A stretch of DNA of 64,000 nt from Fibrella aquatilis (GCF_017353255.1 NZ_JAFMYU010000002.1:248001-312000); one strand, 5' to 3'; positions 1-8,274 are shown, counted from the first letter of the stretch. Program-made: numbers and translations. The notes: generated by a model not told the origin, from the letters alone.

Positions 1-76
1 TCCATTGCTCCCGCCACGTACCCGCTTCATGCTAAAGGAGGAGACCACCAATAACTACGTGCCTTCCTGGCTGTAG

Positions 77-817
77 TTACGGATTTGGTCGCCGTTTGCT
101 GATGAATACATCTTCAAACACGTAGGAGGACTGGTAAATAAACTGGCCGCTGTAGCTGAAATGAATGGATGGCCGTTCAAACTCGTAATCGGCTTGTGGG
201 TTTGAGCCAAACAGAACCGGCATGTTCGTGAGGTTGATTATTCTTCGTTCTCGTGCCCCAAAGACACTTAGGTCGAAGGTGCGGGCTTGTGGACTAAGGG
301 AGATGATAATGGTATGAGCGGTTTGGTTATTTAAGGTGCCGATCAGTTGACTGGTGTTCTCATTGCCCACATCTCGAACTAGCATCAGCCGTCCATCCGT
401 CATAATTCGGAACCGGGTTACCCAAAGAGATTGAATACCCTGAACGTCAATTGTCATTTCACCCACTACAGGGCCGAGTTTAGCCGTCCAATAAAACCAG
501 GTAGTCTGATCATAAGTAGACCGAATGCCTTTGAAGTTCAGCCAACTGTCGAACACTCGTACCTCTCCCCTTGAATTCATATTCGTGAAGACTAATGCTT
601 TCTGACCCGGAGTGAAGGTAGATGTCTGCACTCGTAGCCATGGACTAATAATGGCTTTGTAAGCAACTGAATCACCAACCGGAGCGCCGGGCAGATCTTT
701 TGTTGGCGCAGTGCCAATAGCGTCGCCCTCGAACGTAGCAACGAGTAGATTCGTAGTTCGGCAGGCCGACAGCGAAAGAAGCAACAGGCCGGTGCGGAGA
801 AGCGTACCTAGTTTCAT
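77..817 (-). CDS. Putative lipoprotein of unknown function
   Basis: Protein of 246 residues. I start it at the ATG at 815-817, because the N-terminus MKLGTLLRTGLLLLSLSAC is then a clear lipoprotein signal with the lipobox Cys at residue 19. The open frame extends further upstream, but those residues overlap the preceding gene and lack a signal. The start overlaps the stop of the upstream gene by four bases (ATGA), so the two are translationally coupled. The mature part is rich in beta-type sequence (for example WFYWTAKLGPVVGEMTI). This could suit a jelly-roll or LamG-like fold, but I do not recognise a family. It is likely anchored in the cell envelope. It is the last gene of a three-gene leftward operon of small exported proteins. 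Confidence 0.7.
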   Translation of the reverse strand: MKLGTLLRTGLLLLSLSACRTTNLLVATFEGDAIGTAPTKDLPGAPVGDSVAYKAIISPWLRVQTSTFTPGQKALVFTNMNSRGEVRVFDSWLNFKGIRSTYDQTTWFYWTAKLGPVVGEMTIDVQGIQSLWVTRFRIMTDGRLMLVRDVGNENTSQLIGTLNNQTAHTIIISLSPQARTFDLSVFGARERRIINLTNMPVLFGSNPQADYEFERPSIHFSYSGQFIYQSSYVFEDVFISKRRPNP

Positions 818-1071
818 TTCTTCGTATCGGTTTCGGCCACGAGGGTCATGTTGCCGAAAGGCCGCATAAACGCGATGTCCGCCAGCCATTGTCCCTTCTC
901 TTTGCGCCACGTCCGTATATACGCCCCCTCGTGGTCGATGTGCTTGTTATCGGGCAGGCTGTCGAAACTCAGGTTGAAGGTGCCGTATTCATAGGCTATG
1001 GCAGAGGTAGATTGGGCAAAAGCAGCCCCGCCGGTCAGGCATACGAGAAGCGGAAGCAGTTGAGTTTTCAT
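814..1071 (-). CDS. Small secreted protein, possible half-size DUF4440/SnoaL-like
   Basis: Protein of 85 residues with a Sec signal peptide (MKTQLLPLLVCLTGGAAFAQ). The mature region of about 65 residues contains YEYGTFNLSF and GAYIRTWRKEKGQWLADIAF. This resembles the last three strands of SnoaL-like/DUF4440 proteins (the pattern 'G.Y...W+K..G.W....'). The N-terminal half of that fold is absent, so it may be a shortened relative or a remnant. Its stop overlaps the start of the next gene by four bases. The family assignment is an inference from one short pattern. Confidence 0.55.
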   Translation of the reverse strand: MKTQLLPLLVCLTGGAAFAQSTSAIAYEYGTFNLSFDSLPDNKHIDHEGAYIRTWRKEKGQWLADIAFMRPFGNMTLVAETDTKK

Positions 1072-1122
1072 GGATTGTTCTGGTTTTAAAATGTATAGAT
1101 GAGAATGGTACTTAGTGATGCG

Positions 1123-1632
1123 TTAGTCTTTCTCCCAGATGAAGCGCAGGCTTTTGCCCATCTTGGTGTGTAAGTCTTTGGGCGTGTTGTACATGCCTGT
1201 GTGGATGCCTAAGAATTTGGCTTTCGAGATAAGAAAGCTGCCGCGGTTAGCCTGTGCCAGCGTGAGCGTGATTGTTACTGGACCCGCCCGGTCACCTTCT
1301 GTTTCGAGTCGGCCACCAGGAACGAGTCGGCAATCGCCGTCCAATACACTGACCCGTTTCCACCAACGAACAGGCGGCTGCGCCTCAAAACTGATGATGA
1401 GCCTGCGGGGGTCCTGAATAGGCGTTTCGATGAGCCGGATGCGGTCTTCGCCATTAATTTCCTGCGTTGGGTTAGCGGGCGTGGCAAAGTCCGACCACAT
1501 AATGGCGCGGTCAACCCCGCAAAAACCACCACGGGAGTGTAGCAATCGGCAACCCGTCAGCATCGACAGGATTACCAGGATCAGCGTGCGTTGACCACGC
1601 TGTTTCGACGAGATAATGGGTCTGTTGTTCAT
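1123..1632 (-). CDS. Putative lipoprotein of unknown function
   Basis: Protein of 169 residues. I place the start at the ATG at 1630-1632: it gives a basic N-terminus, then the hydrophobic stretch TLILVILSMLTGC with a good lipobox (LTGC). The mature part has several Cys residues and the pair RWWKRVSVLDGDC, and ends in LRFIWEKD. I do not recognise a family. It is the first gene of the leftward set that continues with the 85-residue secreted protein about 50 bases downstream. The three products may be co-expressed at the cell surface. Confidence 0.65.
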   Translation of the reverse strand: MNNRPIISSKQRGQRTLILVILSMLTGCRLLHSRGGFCGVDRAIMWSDFATPANPTQEINGEDRIRLIETPIQDPRRLIISFEAQPPVRWWKRVSVLDGDCRLVPGGRLETEGDRAGPVTITLTLAQANRGSFLISKAKFLGIHTGMYNTPKDLHTKMGKSLRFIWEKD

Positions 1633-1746
1633 CTTGAGCGTGGATTTATGCCCAATACTACACCCCAATACATGACCCCATCTTGATGAATGTACCGCTG
1701 GCAGGTTTACCCGGACGGTTGGCTACAATGACTTACCACCTGAGCG

Positions 1747-1810
1747 AACGGCTGGGACTTTAGCAGAGTTGGCAGTGGCTACTGCCAACTCTGCTAAAGT
1801 CCCAGCCGTT
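1747..1810. repeat. Perfect 30-bp inverted repeat overlapping a gene end
   Basis: Arms at 1747-1776 and 1781-1810 are exact reverse complements with a four-base loop (ggct). The right arm includes the last codons and the TAG stop of the leftward LytTR regulator gene, so part of the coding sequence is mirrored downstream. It could act as a bidirectional transcription terminator, but a stem this long and perfect exceeds what termination needs, and no clear U-tract follows. Confidence 0.9.
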
Positions 1811-2537
1811 CCAGCAGTTCATCTTTGCGGCGGCGGGATATGTCGATGACTGAGCCGTCGGTGAGTTCGAGCTGACCGCCGTCGGTGCGGAGATACCGGC
1901 GCACGTGCGACAGGTTGACGAGGTGTGAGTTGTGGACCCGGAAGAAATTGTAGTCGGCCAGCAACTCGTCGTATTCGCCGAGGTTTTTCGATACCAGCAC
2001 CGGACGGCCCGCCGTGAGGTGAAATTGGGTGTAGTTCCGGTCCGATTCGCAGCGGACGATCTCGCTGATTTGCACAAACAACAGGCCCTCCTGCGTGGGC
2101 AGGGCCAGTTTGTTGAGCGACTGACTCTGATTTTTGAGGTTCTCGAAAAAGACTCGGTACTGCAACATAGTGTGTTGCAAAGCCTGCTCTTGCTGCGCCC
2201 GCAACACGGCCTGCTGTAGCTCGGTCAGGTCGATGGGTTTCAGCAGGTAGTCGAGCGCCGAAAACCGAATGGCCCGGATGGCGTAATGGTTGTAGGCGGT
2301 GGTGAAAATCACCGAAAAGTTGACCGTGCCCACGCTATCGAGCAAATCGAAGCCGTTGAGGTGGGGCATTTCGATGTCTAGAAACACCAGGTCGGGGTTC
2401 TTTTCGTTAATCGCCGCCAGCCCGTCATAGGCCGACGTACACACACCCACCACCTCCACGCCGGGTAAGTGGCTAAGCAACAGCCGGAGCGTTTCGGCAC
2501 TGTTGGGTTCGTCGTCGATGAGCAGCGTACGGAGCAT
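1794..2537 (-). CDS. LytTR-family response regulator
   Basis: Protein of 247 residues. Residues 1-120 are a receiver domain: acidic pair D8/D9, phospho-acceptor D54 in VFLDIEMP, T80 and K100 in DYLLKP. Residues about 145-247 are a LytTR DNA-binding domain (FVQISEIVRCESDRNYTQF, FFRVHNSHLVNLSHV). The gene starts four bases after the stop of the sensor kinase upstream, so the pair is one operon. The kinase should phosphorylate D54, and the LytTR domain then binds direct-repeat sites at target promoters. The target genes are not evident. The 3' end lies within a perfect inverted repeat. Confidence 0.95.
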   Translation of the reverse strand: MLRTLLIDDEPNSAETLRLLLSHLPGVEVVGVCTSAYDGLAAINEKNPDLVFLDIEMPHLNGFDLLDSVGTVNFSVIFTTAYNHYAIRAIRFSALDYLLKPIDLTELQQAVLRAQQEQALQHTMLQYRVFFENLKNQSQSLNKLALPTQEGLLFVQISEIVRCESDRNYTQFHLTAGRPVLVSKNLGEYDELLADYNFFRVHNSHLVNLSHVRRYLRTDGGQLELTDGSVIDISRRRKDELLERLGL

Positions 2538-2541
2538 ACGG

Positions 2542-4446
2542 TTAGGGTGTTAGCACGGGTAAATCAACCACCACGCGTGTGCCAATGGCCTGACCCGTGT
2601 CGTCGGTGAGGTCGGTAACCTGAACGTGGCTGTTGCCGGTGGGGTCGTTGGTGAGCAGGGCAAGGCGTTCGGTGGTGATGCCCATCCCCGCCGACCGGTG
2701 CCGGGTACGGTGAGCGCTTTGGTAGGTAGCCGCTGCCTGCCGACCCACCCCGTTATCGTCGATAAGGCAGCGTAAGCTACTGTCAGATAATAAGTTAAAC
2801 GAAACTTGAATGTGGCCATGGCCTTCGGGTTTGTGCATCAGACCGTGCCAGATGGCGTTTTCCACGAAGGGCTGAATCATCAGGCAGGGAATAGCTATGT
2901 CGTAGGCATTGATGGCAGAATCCAGTACGAAGGCATAGGTAAACGGCTGACCAAACCGCAGCGATTCAAGCTCCAGGTACACCCTCAGCATCTCGATTTC
3001 GCGTTGCAGCGACACCGTCGGCTCCCGCGACTGCTCCAGATTGAAGCGCATCAGCCGGGCAAATTTGGTGAGGTAGCCCGCCGCCGCGAGGGGGTCTTTG
3101 GCTAGAATAAACTGCTGGATGGAGTTGAGCGAATTGAACAGAAAATGCGGGTTCATCTGGCTACGTAGGGCACTCAATTCCAGTTGGAGGACCCGATTTT
3201 TGGTTTGTTCCGTTTCCCGGACACTGCTTACGAGCCGCTCCTGTGCCTGCGCCGTTTCGCGCCGGTAGACGTTGATCCGGTCAGCGAGGGCGAATGAAAG
3301 TAGCACTGTTTCGAGCGCAACGCCAATAGTTACAGTGCTGGTAGTCAGTAGATTGACGGGGAGCCAGCCATTAACTCGGCCCAGGAATAGTAGTGTGGCG
3401 AGCAAAAGCACAGTCCAGGCCAACATGTAGAAACGGGCCTCTTTCAGGCCTCGGCTAAACAGGTAGACACCCAGGCCGAACAGGTATATGGCGGTGGCAC
3501 TAATCAAGACCTGCATACTCACGGTCATGGCTAGGCGTAAGTCGAACCACCGAAACAGCACCGGCACCAAACAGGCCACCAGCAGCACCCGGATGCCCTT
3601 GTCGAGGCGCGGAGCATGACGGGGCGTGTTCAAAAACCGTTGCGCAAATAGCAATGCGCTGGCCAGCATGACACAGAGTGCGTAGCTGACGTATAACGGG
3701 AAAGCGGGCAGATAGCGGTCGAAAATAAACTCGTTGAGGTAGCCCTGGAAATCGGTGGAGACAACGCCGGTGAGTACGTAGAGCACATAAAACAGGTACA
3801 CCCGGTCGCGGATGACCAGCAGGAGACAGAAATTATAGCCCGCCATGGCGAACATTACGCCAAGCAGCAGGCCCGCCAGCAGGTCTTTGGGGTGGCTTTC
3901 GGTGGCTACCTGCTGGGCCGTCACCAACCGCAAGGGGATCACCAGGGGCATGTTGTTTTTCACACGCAGGTAAATCGTGGCCGTGTCGCCGGGGCGGTCG
4001 GTGGAGGCAAAGGCGCGGAAATAGCGTAGATTGTTACGAAGGTCTTTTTGTTTTGGCGGGTAAAACAACCCCTGCCGTTGCCGCCGTACTGAATCGGTCC
4101 GTGAGGAAGTGCCGAAGAACGAAATGTCTTCGATGAGGTGGTTTGTCGATTCCAGCAGCCAAGCGTCGGGGTTGTTGGCCCGGATGCGTAGTCGCAACCA
4201 TAAAGCAACAGGCGATGAGCCAAAATTGGGCGTTCCGGGGCCGTAGGGTCGAAATAGACCTGCCCGGTCGGCCAATAGAGCCTGGGTAAACGTGGCCGTG
4301 GCCGCCGTATCGAGCCAGACAGCGGGCAGGGGGCGGGGCGTGTAGCCGTCGTGTGGTGCGGTCAGGTGCAACACGGGTTGTCCAACACCCGAAAGCCAGC
4401 CCAGCCACAGACTTATCAATAGGCCAAATCGGGTCGGGAAGGTCAT
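2542..4446 (-). CDS. 7TMR-DISM sensor histidine kinase (LytS/His_kinase type)
   Basis: Protein of 634 residues. A signal peptide (about 1-22) is followed by a periplasmic 7TMR-DISM extracellular domain (about 25-175), often thought to bind carbohydrate-like ligands. Seven transmembrane helices lie at about 185-385, then a coiled coil (390-428). The kinase core carries MNPHFLFNSLNSI with phospho-acceptor H434. The ATPase part shows the N box QPFVENAIWHG and the glycine-rich DDNGVGR and GMGITTERL. It is transcribed with, and just ahead of, its LytTR regulator. Upstream is a 145-base divergent promoter region shared with the hydroxyproline-type operon. That arrangement makes the operon a candidate target, but nothing in the sequence proves it. 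Confidence 0.95.
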   Translation of the reverse strand: MTFPTRFGLLISLWLGWLSGVGQPVLHLTAPHDGYTPRPLPAVWLDTAATATFTQALLADRAGLFRPYGPGTPNFGSSPVALWLRLRIRANNPDAWLLESTNHLIEDISFFGTSSRTDSVRRQRQGLFYPPKQKDLRNNLRYFRAFASTDRPGDTATIYLRVKNNMPLVIPLRLVTAQQVATESHPKDLLAGLLLGVMFAMAGYNFCLLLVIRDRVYLFYVLYVLTGVVSTDFQGYLNEFIFDRYLPAFPLYVSYALCVMLASALLFAQRFLNTPRHAPRLDKGIRVLLVACLVPVLFRWFDLRLAMTVSMQVLISATAIYLFGLGVYLFSRGLKEARFYMLAWTVLLLATLLFLGRVNGWLPVNLLTTSTVTIGVALETVLLSFALADRINVYRRETAQAQERLVSSVRETEQTKNRVLQLELSALRSQMNPHFLFNSLNSIQQFILAKDPLAAAGYLTKFARLMRFNLEQSREPTVSLQREIEMLRVYLELESLRFGQPFTYAFVLDSAINAYDIAIPCLMIQPFVENAIWHGLMHKPEGHGHIQVSFNLLSDSSLRCLIDDNGVGRQAAATYQSAHRTRHRSAGMGITTERLALLTNDPTGNSHVQVTDLTDDTGQAIGTRVVVDLPVLTP

Positions 4447-4548
4447 GGTTGAGTTTGGTTGGATGCCCGGATACCGCTGCTGTCTAAATTAGTAAAAATC
4501 GTATCGTAATTGACTACATCGTTACCGGGTAGTTCACTGGACGGAGTT

Positions 4549-4556
4549 TACTTTTG
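4549..4556 (+). promoter_or_regulatory. Bacteroidota -7 element (TACTTTTG)
   Basis: TACTTTTG matches the Bacteroidota TAnnTTTG element and lies 35 bases before the first gene of the hydroxyproline-type operon. I see no TTG at the usual -33 distance, so this is a partial match. Confidence 0.4.
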
Positions 4557-4591
4557 ACCTAACGGTTGGCTGTCAAACTACTCTAACGCGC

Positions 4592-5512
4592 ATGAACGCA
4601 TCGGTTACCTGGACGGGTGTCTACCCCGCACTGCTCACCCCTTTCACAGCCCAGGACACCCTGGACGTTTCTCTTTTCGAGAAAAACCTTCACGCTCAAC
4701 TCGATGCCGGAGTGCACGGTTTCATCATCGGCGGCTCACTGGGTGAGGCCAGTACGCTGGAAAACGACGAGAAAATAGCCCTGCTGCAATCGGCGCTGGG
4801 CGTGTGCCAGAATCGGGTGCCGGTGCTGGTAAACATCGCCGAGCAGGCCACCCGGCAGGCTGTGGCCCGCGCCCACGAGGCCGAAGCCAACGGGGCCGAT
4901 GGCCTGATGCTGCTGCCCCCCATGCGCTACCCCGCCGACGCCCGCGAAACGGTCATGTTCTTCAAAGCAGTAGCTGGGGAAACGGCCCTACCCATCATGA
5001 TCTACAATAATCCCTACGATTACAAGATCATGACTACCGTCGCCATGTTTCACGAATTGGCCGAACACGCCAACATTCAGGCTGTAAAAGAATCGACCCG
5101 CGATTTGACCAACATTACCCGGATGCGTAATGCCTTCGGTGACCGGTTCAAGCTCATGGGCGGCGTAGACACCCTGGCGCTGGAGGCCCTGCTGCTAGGC
5201 TGCGATGGCTGGGTGGGTGGCCTGGTCGATGCATTTCCGCAGGAGACTGTGGCGATTTATGATCTCGCCAAAGCCGGGAAAGTGGCCGAAGCCCTGGAAA
5301 TCTACCGCTGGTTTATGCCCCTGCTCGAACTCGATATTCACCCCAAACTGGTGCAGTACATCAAGCTCGCCGCCACCGCCACGGGTATCGGCTCAGAACA
5401 CGTCCGCGCCCCACGACTGCCCTTAGTCGGCGAAGAACGCGCTCAGGTACAGGCGGTTATTGATAAAGCCATGGCTGTAAGGCCAGTGGCTTTTATAAGT
5501 GGTAAGTGCTAA
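4592..5512 (+). CDS. DapA-family lyase, probable pyrroline-4-hydroxy-2-carboxylate deaminase
   Basis: Protein of 306 residues of the class I aldolase DHDPS/NAL superfamily. The Schiff-base lysine is K166 in QAVKEST and the general-acid tyrosine is Y138 in MIYNNP; the GSLGEASTL loop corresponds to the GTTGE motif. The family alone does not fix the substrate. The next two genes are a 4-hydroxyproline epimerase-type protein and a D-amino-acid-dehydrogenase-type FAD enzyme. Together they match the known trans-4-hydroxy-L-proline pathway, in which this family member deaminates 1-pyrroline-4-hydroxy-2-carboxylate to 2-oxoglutarate semialdehyde. The last residues (SGKC) and the stop are encoded by the 7-base repeat units that begin at 5496. 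This suggests the repeat replaced the original 3' end. Confidence 0.85.
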   Translation: MNASVTWTGVYPALLTPFTAQDTLDVSLFEKNLHAQLDAGVHGFIIGGSLGEASTLENDEKIALLQSALGVCQNRVPVLVNIAEQATRQAVARAHEAEANGADGLMLLPPMRYPADARETVMFFKAVAGETALPIMIYNNPYDYKIMTTVAMFHELAEHANIQAVKESTRDLTNITRMRNAFGDRFKLMGGVDTLALEALLLGCDGWVGGLVDAFPQETVAIYDLAKAGKVAEALEIYRWFMPLLELDIHPKLVQYIKLAATATGIGSEHVRAPRLPLVGEERAQVQAVIDKAMAVRPVAFISGKC

Positions 5513-5601
5513 ACGCTAAGTGGTAAGTTTGCTTCCGCTAGCGTAATTGCTCTGGCGGAAGCAAACTCATCACTCACCACTCATCACTCACCACTAATTC
5601 A
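5496..5601. repeat. Heptad-phased inverted repeat element
   Basis: Left arm: five 7-base units at 5496-5530 (taagtgg, taagtgc, taaacgc, taagtgg, taagttt). A perfect 12-bp stem follows (5527-5538 with 5555-5566) around a 16-base loop. Right arm: four 7-base units at 5567-5594 (tcatcac, tcaccac, repeated). The element starts inside the 3' end of the lyase gene and stops six bases before the ATG of the epimerase gene. Confidence 0.85.
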
Positions 5602-6605
5602 TGTCCACAACCCACTATTTCTGTATCGACGCGCATACCTGTGGCAACCCCGTGCGGGTGGTGACGGGCGGTAGCATTCCGTTTCTGGAAGGGGCTACGA
5701 TGAGCGAAAAACGGCAGCATTTCCTCCGCGACTACGACTGGATCAGGCGGGGGCTGATGTTTGAACCACGCGGCCACGACATGATGTCGGGCAGTATCCT
5801 CTACCCACCTGCTGACCCCAAAAATGACGCGGGGGTGCTGTTTATCGAAACGTCGGGTTGTTTGCCCATGTGCGGGCACGGCACTATCGGCACGGTTACG
5901 GTGGCCATTGAACAGGGGCTGATTTCGCCAAAAACGCCGGGCATACTGCACCTGGAAGTGCCGGCCGGGCTGGTGCGGGCCGAATACCGGCAGGAGGGGC
6001 AGAAGGTGACGTCGGTGAAGATTACGAACATCAAATCGTACCTCGCCGCCGAAGGCCTCACCGTAGACTGCCCCGACCTCGGCACGCTCACCGTCGATGT
6101 GGCCTACGGCGGCAACTTCTACGCCATCGTTGACCCCCAGCCAAACTTTGCCGGGCTGGAAAACCACACCGCCGACCAACTCATCAGCTGGGCGCGGACC
6201 ATGCGACAACGGATGAACGAGCAATACACCTTCGTGCACCCCGACAACCCGACCATCAATGGCCTGAGCCATATTCTCTGGACGGGCAAACCGCTACACC
6301 CCACGTCTACGGCCCGCAATGCCGTTTTTTACGGCGACAAAGCCATCGACCGCTCTCCCTGCGGCACGGGCACGTCGGCGCGGATGGCGCAGTGGTACGC
6401 GCAGGGACGTCTGAAACCGGGCGATGTTTTCGTGCATGAAAGCATCATCGGCTCGATCTTCAACGGCCGCATCGAAGCCGAAACTGAATTGGCTGGGAAG
6501 TCAGCCATCACTCCCAGTATTGAAGGATGGGCCAGAATCACCGGCTACAACCACATTATCCTGGACGATGACGACCCGTATGTGCATGGGTTTCAGGTGA
6601 TATAA
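5601..6605 (+). CDS. 4-hydroxyproline 2-epimerase (proline racemase family)
   Basis: Protein of 334 residues, the usual length for the family. Both catalytic cysteines are present: C91 in MCGHGTIG and C254 in DRSPCGTGTSAR. Cys at both positions is typical of proline racemase and 4-hydroxyproline epimerase, as opposed to the Ser/Thr-bearing dehydratase relatives. The enzyme would interconvert trans-4-hydroxy-L-proline and cis-4-hydroxy-D-proline in the cytosol. The following FAD dehydrogenase starts 12 bases downstream and would oxidise the D-isomer. The upstream gap holds only a heptad-repeat hairpin, so one transcript is likely. Confidence 0.9.
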   Translation: MSTTHYFCIDAHTCGNPVRVVTGGSIPFLEGATMSEKRQHFLRDYDWIRRGLMFEPRGHDMMSGSILYPPADPKNDAGVLFIETSGCLPMCGHGTIGTVTVAIEQGLISPKTPGILHLEVPAGLVRAEYRQEGQKVTSVKITNIKSYLAAEGLTVDCPDLGTLTVDVAYGGNFYAIVDPQPNFAGLENHTADQLISWARTMRQRMNEQYTFVHPDNPTINGLSHILWTGKPLHPTSTARNAVFYGDKAIDRSPCGTGTSARMAQWYAQGRLKPGDVFVHESIIGSIFNGRIEAETELAGKSAITPSIEGWARITGYNHIILDDDDPYVHGFQVI

Positions 6606-6617
6606 ACGTTTTTAAAC

Positions 6618-7874
6618 ATGATCGGCATTATTGGTGGGGGTATCATCGGGCTTTGCTCGGCGTATTATTTGCAGAAGGCGGGGTATCAAGTCACGATTTT
6701 CGACCAAAACCTGCTGGGCGACGGTTGCTCTACGGGCAACGCCGGTATGATTGTGCCCAGCCACATTGTGCCGCTGGCGCAGCCGGGCATGATTGCCAAA
6801 GGCATGCGCTGGATGCTGAACTCGACCAGCCCGTTCTACGTCAAGCCCCGCCTCAGTGCCGACCTCATGCGCTGGGGGTGGCTCTTCTACCGCCACGCCA
6901 CCCCCGAACACGTGGCGCGGGCCATCCCGCAACTTCGCGACCTGAGTTTGTTGAGTAAACGGCTTTATCAGGACCTGGCCGCAAATGGAGACCTGGCCTT
7001 TGAGTGGCAGGAGCGGGGCCTGCTGATGCTCTACAAGACTATCGCCGCCGAGCACGACATGGCCGAAGAAGCCGACGTGGCCAACCGTGCTGGTATTGAT
7101 GCTCAGGTACTTACGGGTCAGCAGATTCAGGACATGGAACCTCACACCCGCGTCGACGTGCGCGGTGGTGTGCTCTACCCCGGCGACGCGCACCTGAACC
7201 CCAACGAATTGATTGGCTCACTGGTGGCGTACCTGCGCGGCGTGGGCGTCACCATCCTGGACGGGCAGGCGGTAACGGGCTTTGGCAAGACCGGGTCGCG
7301 TAAGACCGGGTCGCTGATTACATCGGTGCAGACCAGCGCGGGGGCCTATGATGTAGACGAACTAGTGGTAGCGGGCGGGGTGTGGTCGCCGGAGCTGGCC
7401 AGGCTGCTGGGCATCAGCCTGTCGTTGCAGGGTGGCAAGGGCTACAGCTTCATGCTCCGCAATGTGATGGGCAACGTGCAGATACCGGCCATTATGCTCG
7501 AAGCCCGCGCCACGGCCACCCCCATGGGCCATGACTTGCGCTTTGCCGGTACGCTGGAAGTGGCCGGTACCGACCTGACCGTCAACATGAACCGGGTGCG
7601 GGGCATTGTGCAGTCGATTAATAAGTACTATCCTGATATTCAAGTGGGTATACCCGCCGTAGACACCGTTTGGCGCGGCCTGCGGCCCTGTTCCCCCGAT
7701 GGCTTGCCTTACATCGGTCGCTCGGAACGGCACGACAATGTGGTGCTGGCCACGGGCCACGGCATGATGGGCCTGAGTCTTGGCCCCGCCACAGGCAAGC
7801 TCGTCAGCGAACTAATCGGCGGTGCCACCAGCAGTATGGATATCAGCGGCTTCCGGCTCAATCGCTTTGCCTGA
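6618..7874 (+). CDS. FAD-dependent oxidoreductase, probable D-hydroxyproline dehydrogenase
   Basis: Protein of 418 residues of the DadA/glycine-oxidase (DAO) family. The N-terminal dinucleotide fold shows GIIGGGIIGLCSAYYL, and the C-terminal FAD segment shows WRGLRPCSPDGLPYIGR and ATGHGMMGLSLGPATGKL. In this operon it most likely oxidises cis-4-hydroxy-D-proline to 1-pyrroline-4-hydroxy-2-carboxylate, the substrate of the DapA-family enzyme. A short in-frame duplication (KTGSRKTGS, about 7286-7315) sits in a variable loop. The 2-oxoglutarate semialdehyde dehydrogenase needed to finish the pathway is not in this window. Confidence 0.87.
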   Translation: MIGIIGGGIIGLCSAYYLQKAGYQVTIFDQNLLGDGCSTGNAGMIVPSHIVPLAQPGMIAKGMRWMLNSTSPFYVKPRLSADLMRWGWLFYRHATPEHVARAIPQLRDLSLLSKRLYQDLAANGDLAFEWQERGLLMLYKTIAAEHDMAEEADVANRAGIDAQVLTGQQIQDMEPHTRVDVRGGVLYPGDAHLNPNELIGSLVAYLRGVGVTILDGQAVTGFGKTGSRKTGSLITSVQTSAGAYDVDELVVAGGVWSPELARLLGISLSLQGGKGYSFMLRNVMGNVQIPAIMLEARATATPMGHDLRFAGTLEVAGTDLTVNMNRVRGIVQSINKYYPDIQVGIPAVDTVWRGLRPCSPDGLPYIGRSERHDNVVLATGHGMMGLSLGPATGKLVSELIGGATSSMDISGFRLNRFA

Positions 7875-7899
7875 ACATCCGTTTTTGGTATCTTTACCT

Positions 7900-8274
7900 A
7901 TGGCCGAGAAACGCAAGATCACTACGCCCGACGGGCTGGTGGCTGACCCACCCCGCGATTATTTCGAGGACGTGTATGCCGTGGTGCGGCAGGTGCCACG
8001 GGGGCGCGTAACCACCTACGGGGCCATTGCGCAGTACCTAAGCCTGCGGGCGGGGGCACGCATGGTGGGCTGGGCCATGAGCAGCAGCCATACCCGCGAA
8101 GACGTGCCCGCCCACCGCGTCATTAACCGCCTCGGCGTGCTGTCGGGCAAAAACTTTTTTGGCTCACCTACCCGTATGCAGGAACTCCTCGAAGCCGAAG
8201 GCATCCACGTCGAAAATGATCAGGTTGTCGGGTTTAAAGAACTGCTGTGGGATCCTTCTCTAGAACTGAACTGA
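7900..8274 (+). CDS. Alkyltransferase-like (ATL/MGMT-fold) protein lacking the acceptor Cys
   Basis: Protein of 124 residues, only the DNA-binding domain of the O6-alkylguanine transferase fold. The sequence VPRGRVTTYGAIAQYL contains the base-flipping Tyr/Arg region. At the active site, where repair enzymes have PCHRV, it has PAHRV (A71). It therefore cannot accept an alkyl group, but could bind alkylated DNA and flag it for nucleotide excision repair, as known ATL proteins do. I chose the ATG at 7900: upstream in-frame residues are shadow translation of the FAD enzyme gene and lie outside the conserved fold. The gene follows the FAD oxidoreductase by 25 bases and may be co-transcribed with it by position only. 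Confidence 0.85.
   Translation: MAEKRKITTPDGLVADPPRDYFEDVYAVVRQVPRGRVTTYGAIAQYLSLRAGARMVGWAMSSSHTREDVPAHRVINRLGVLSGKNFFGSPTRMQELLEAEGIHVENDQVVGFKELLWDPSLELN

Noticed and set aside
5496-5601. Heptad repeats as a CRISPR array
   Set aside because: Units are only seven bases with no spacers, they differ from site to site, and no cas genes are present.
5574-6272. Long open frame antisense to the epimerase gene (and similar ones at 28267-29220, 17309-18274, 59939-60943 and others)
   Set aside because: These are shadows of GC-rich coding sequence on the other strand. They show no recognisable domains, and the sense frames carry clear family motifs.
7286-7315. Short direct repeat coding KTGSRKTGS in the FAD dehydrogenase
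   Set aside because: It is a single in-frame duplication in a likely loop and needs no special explanation.
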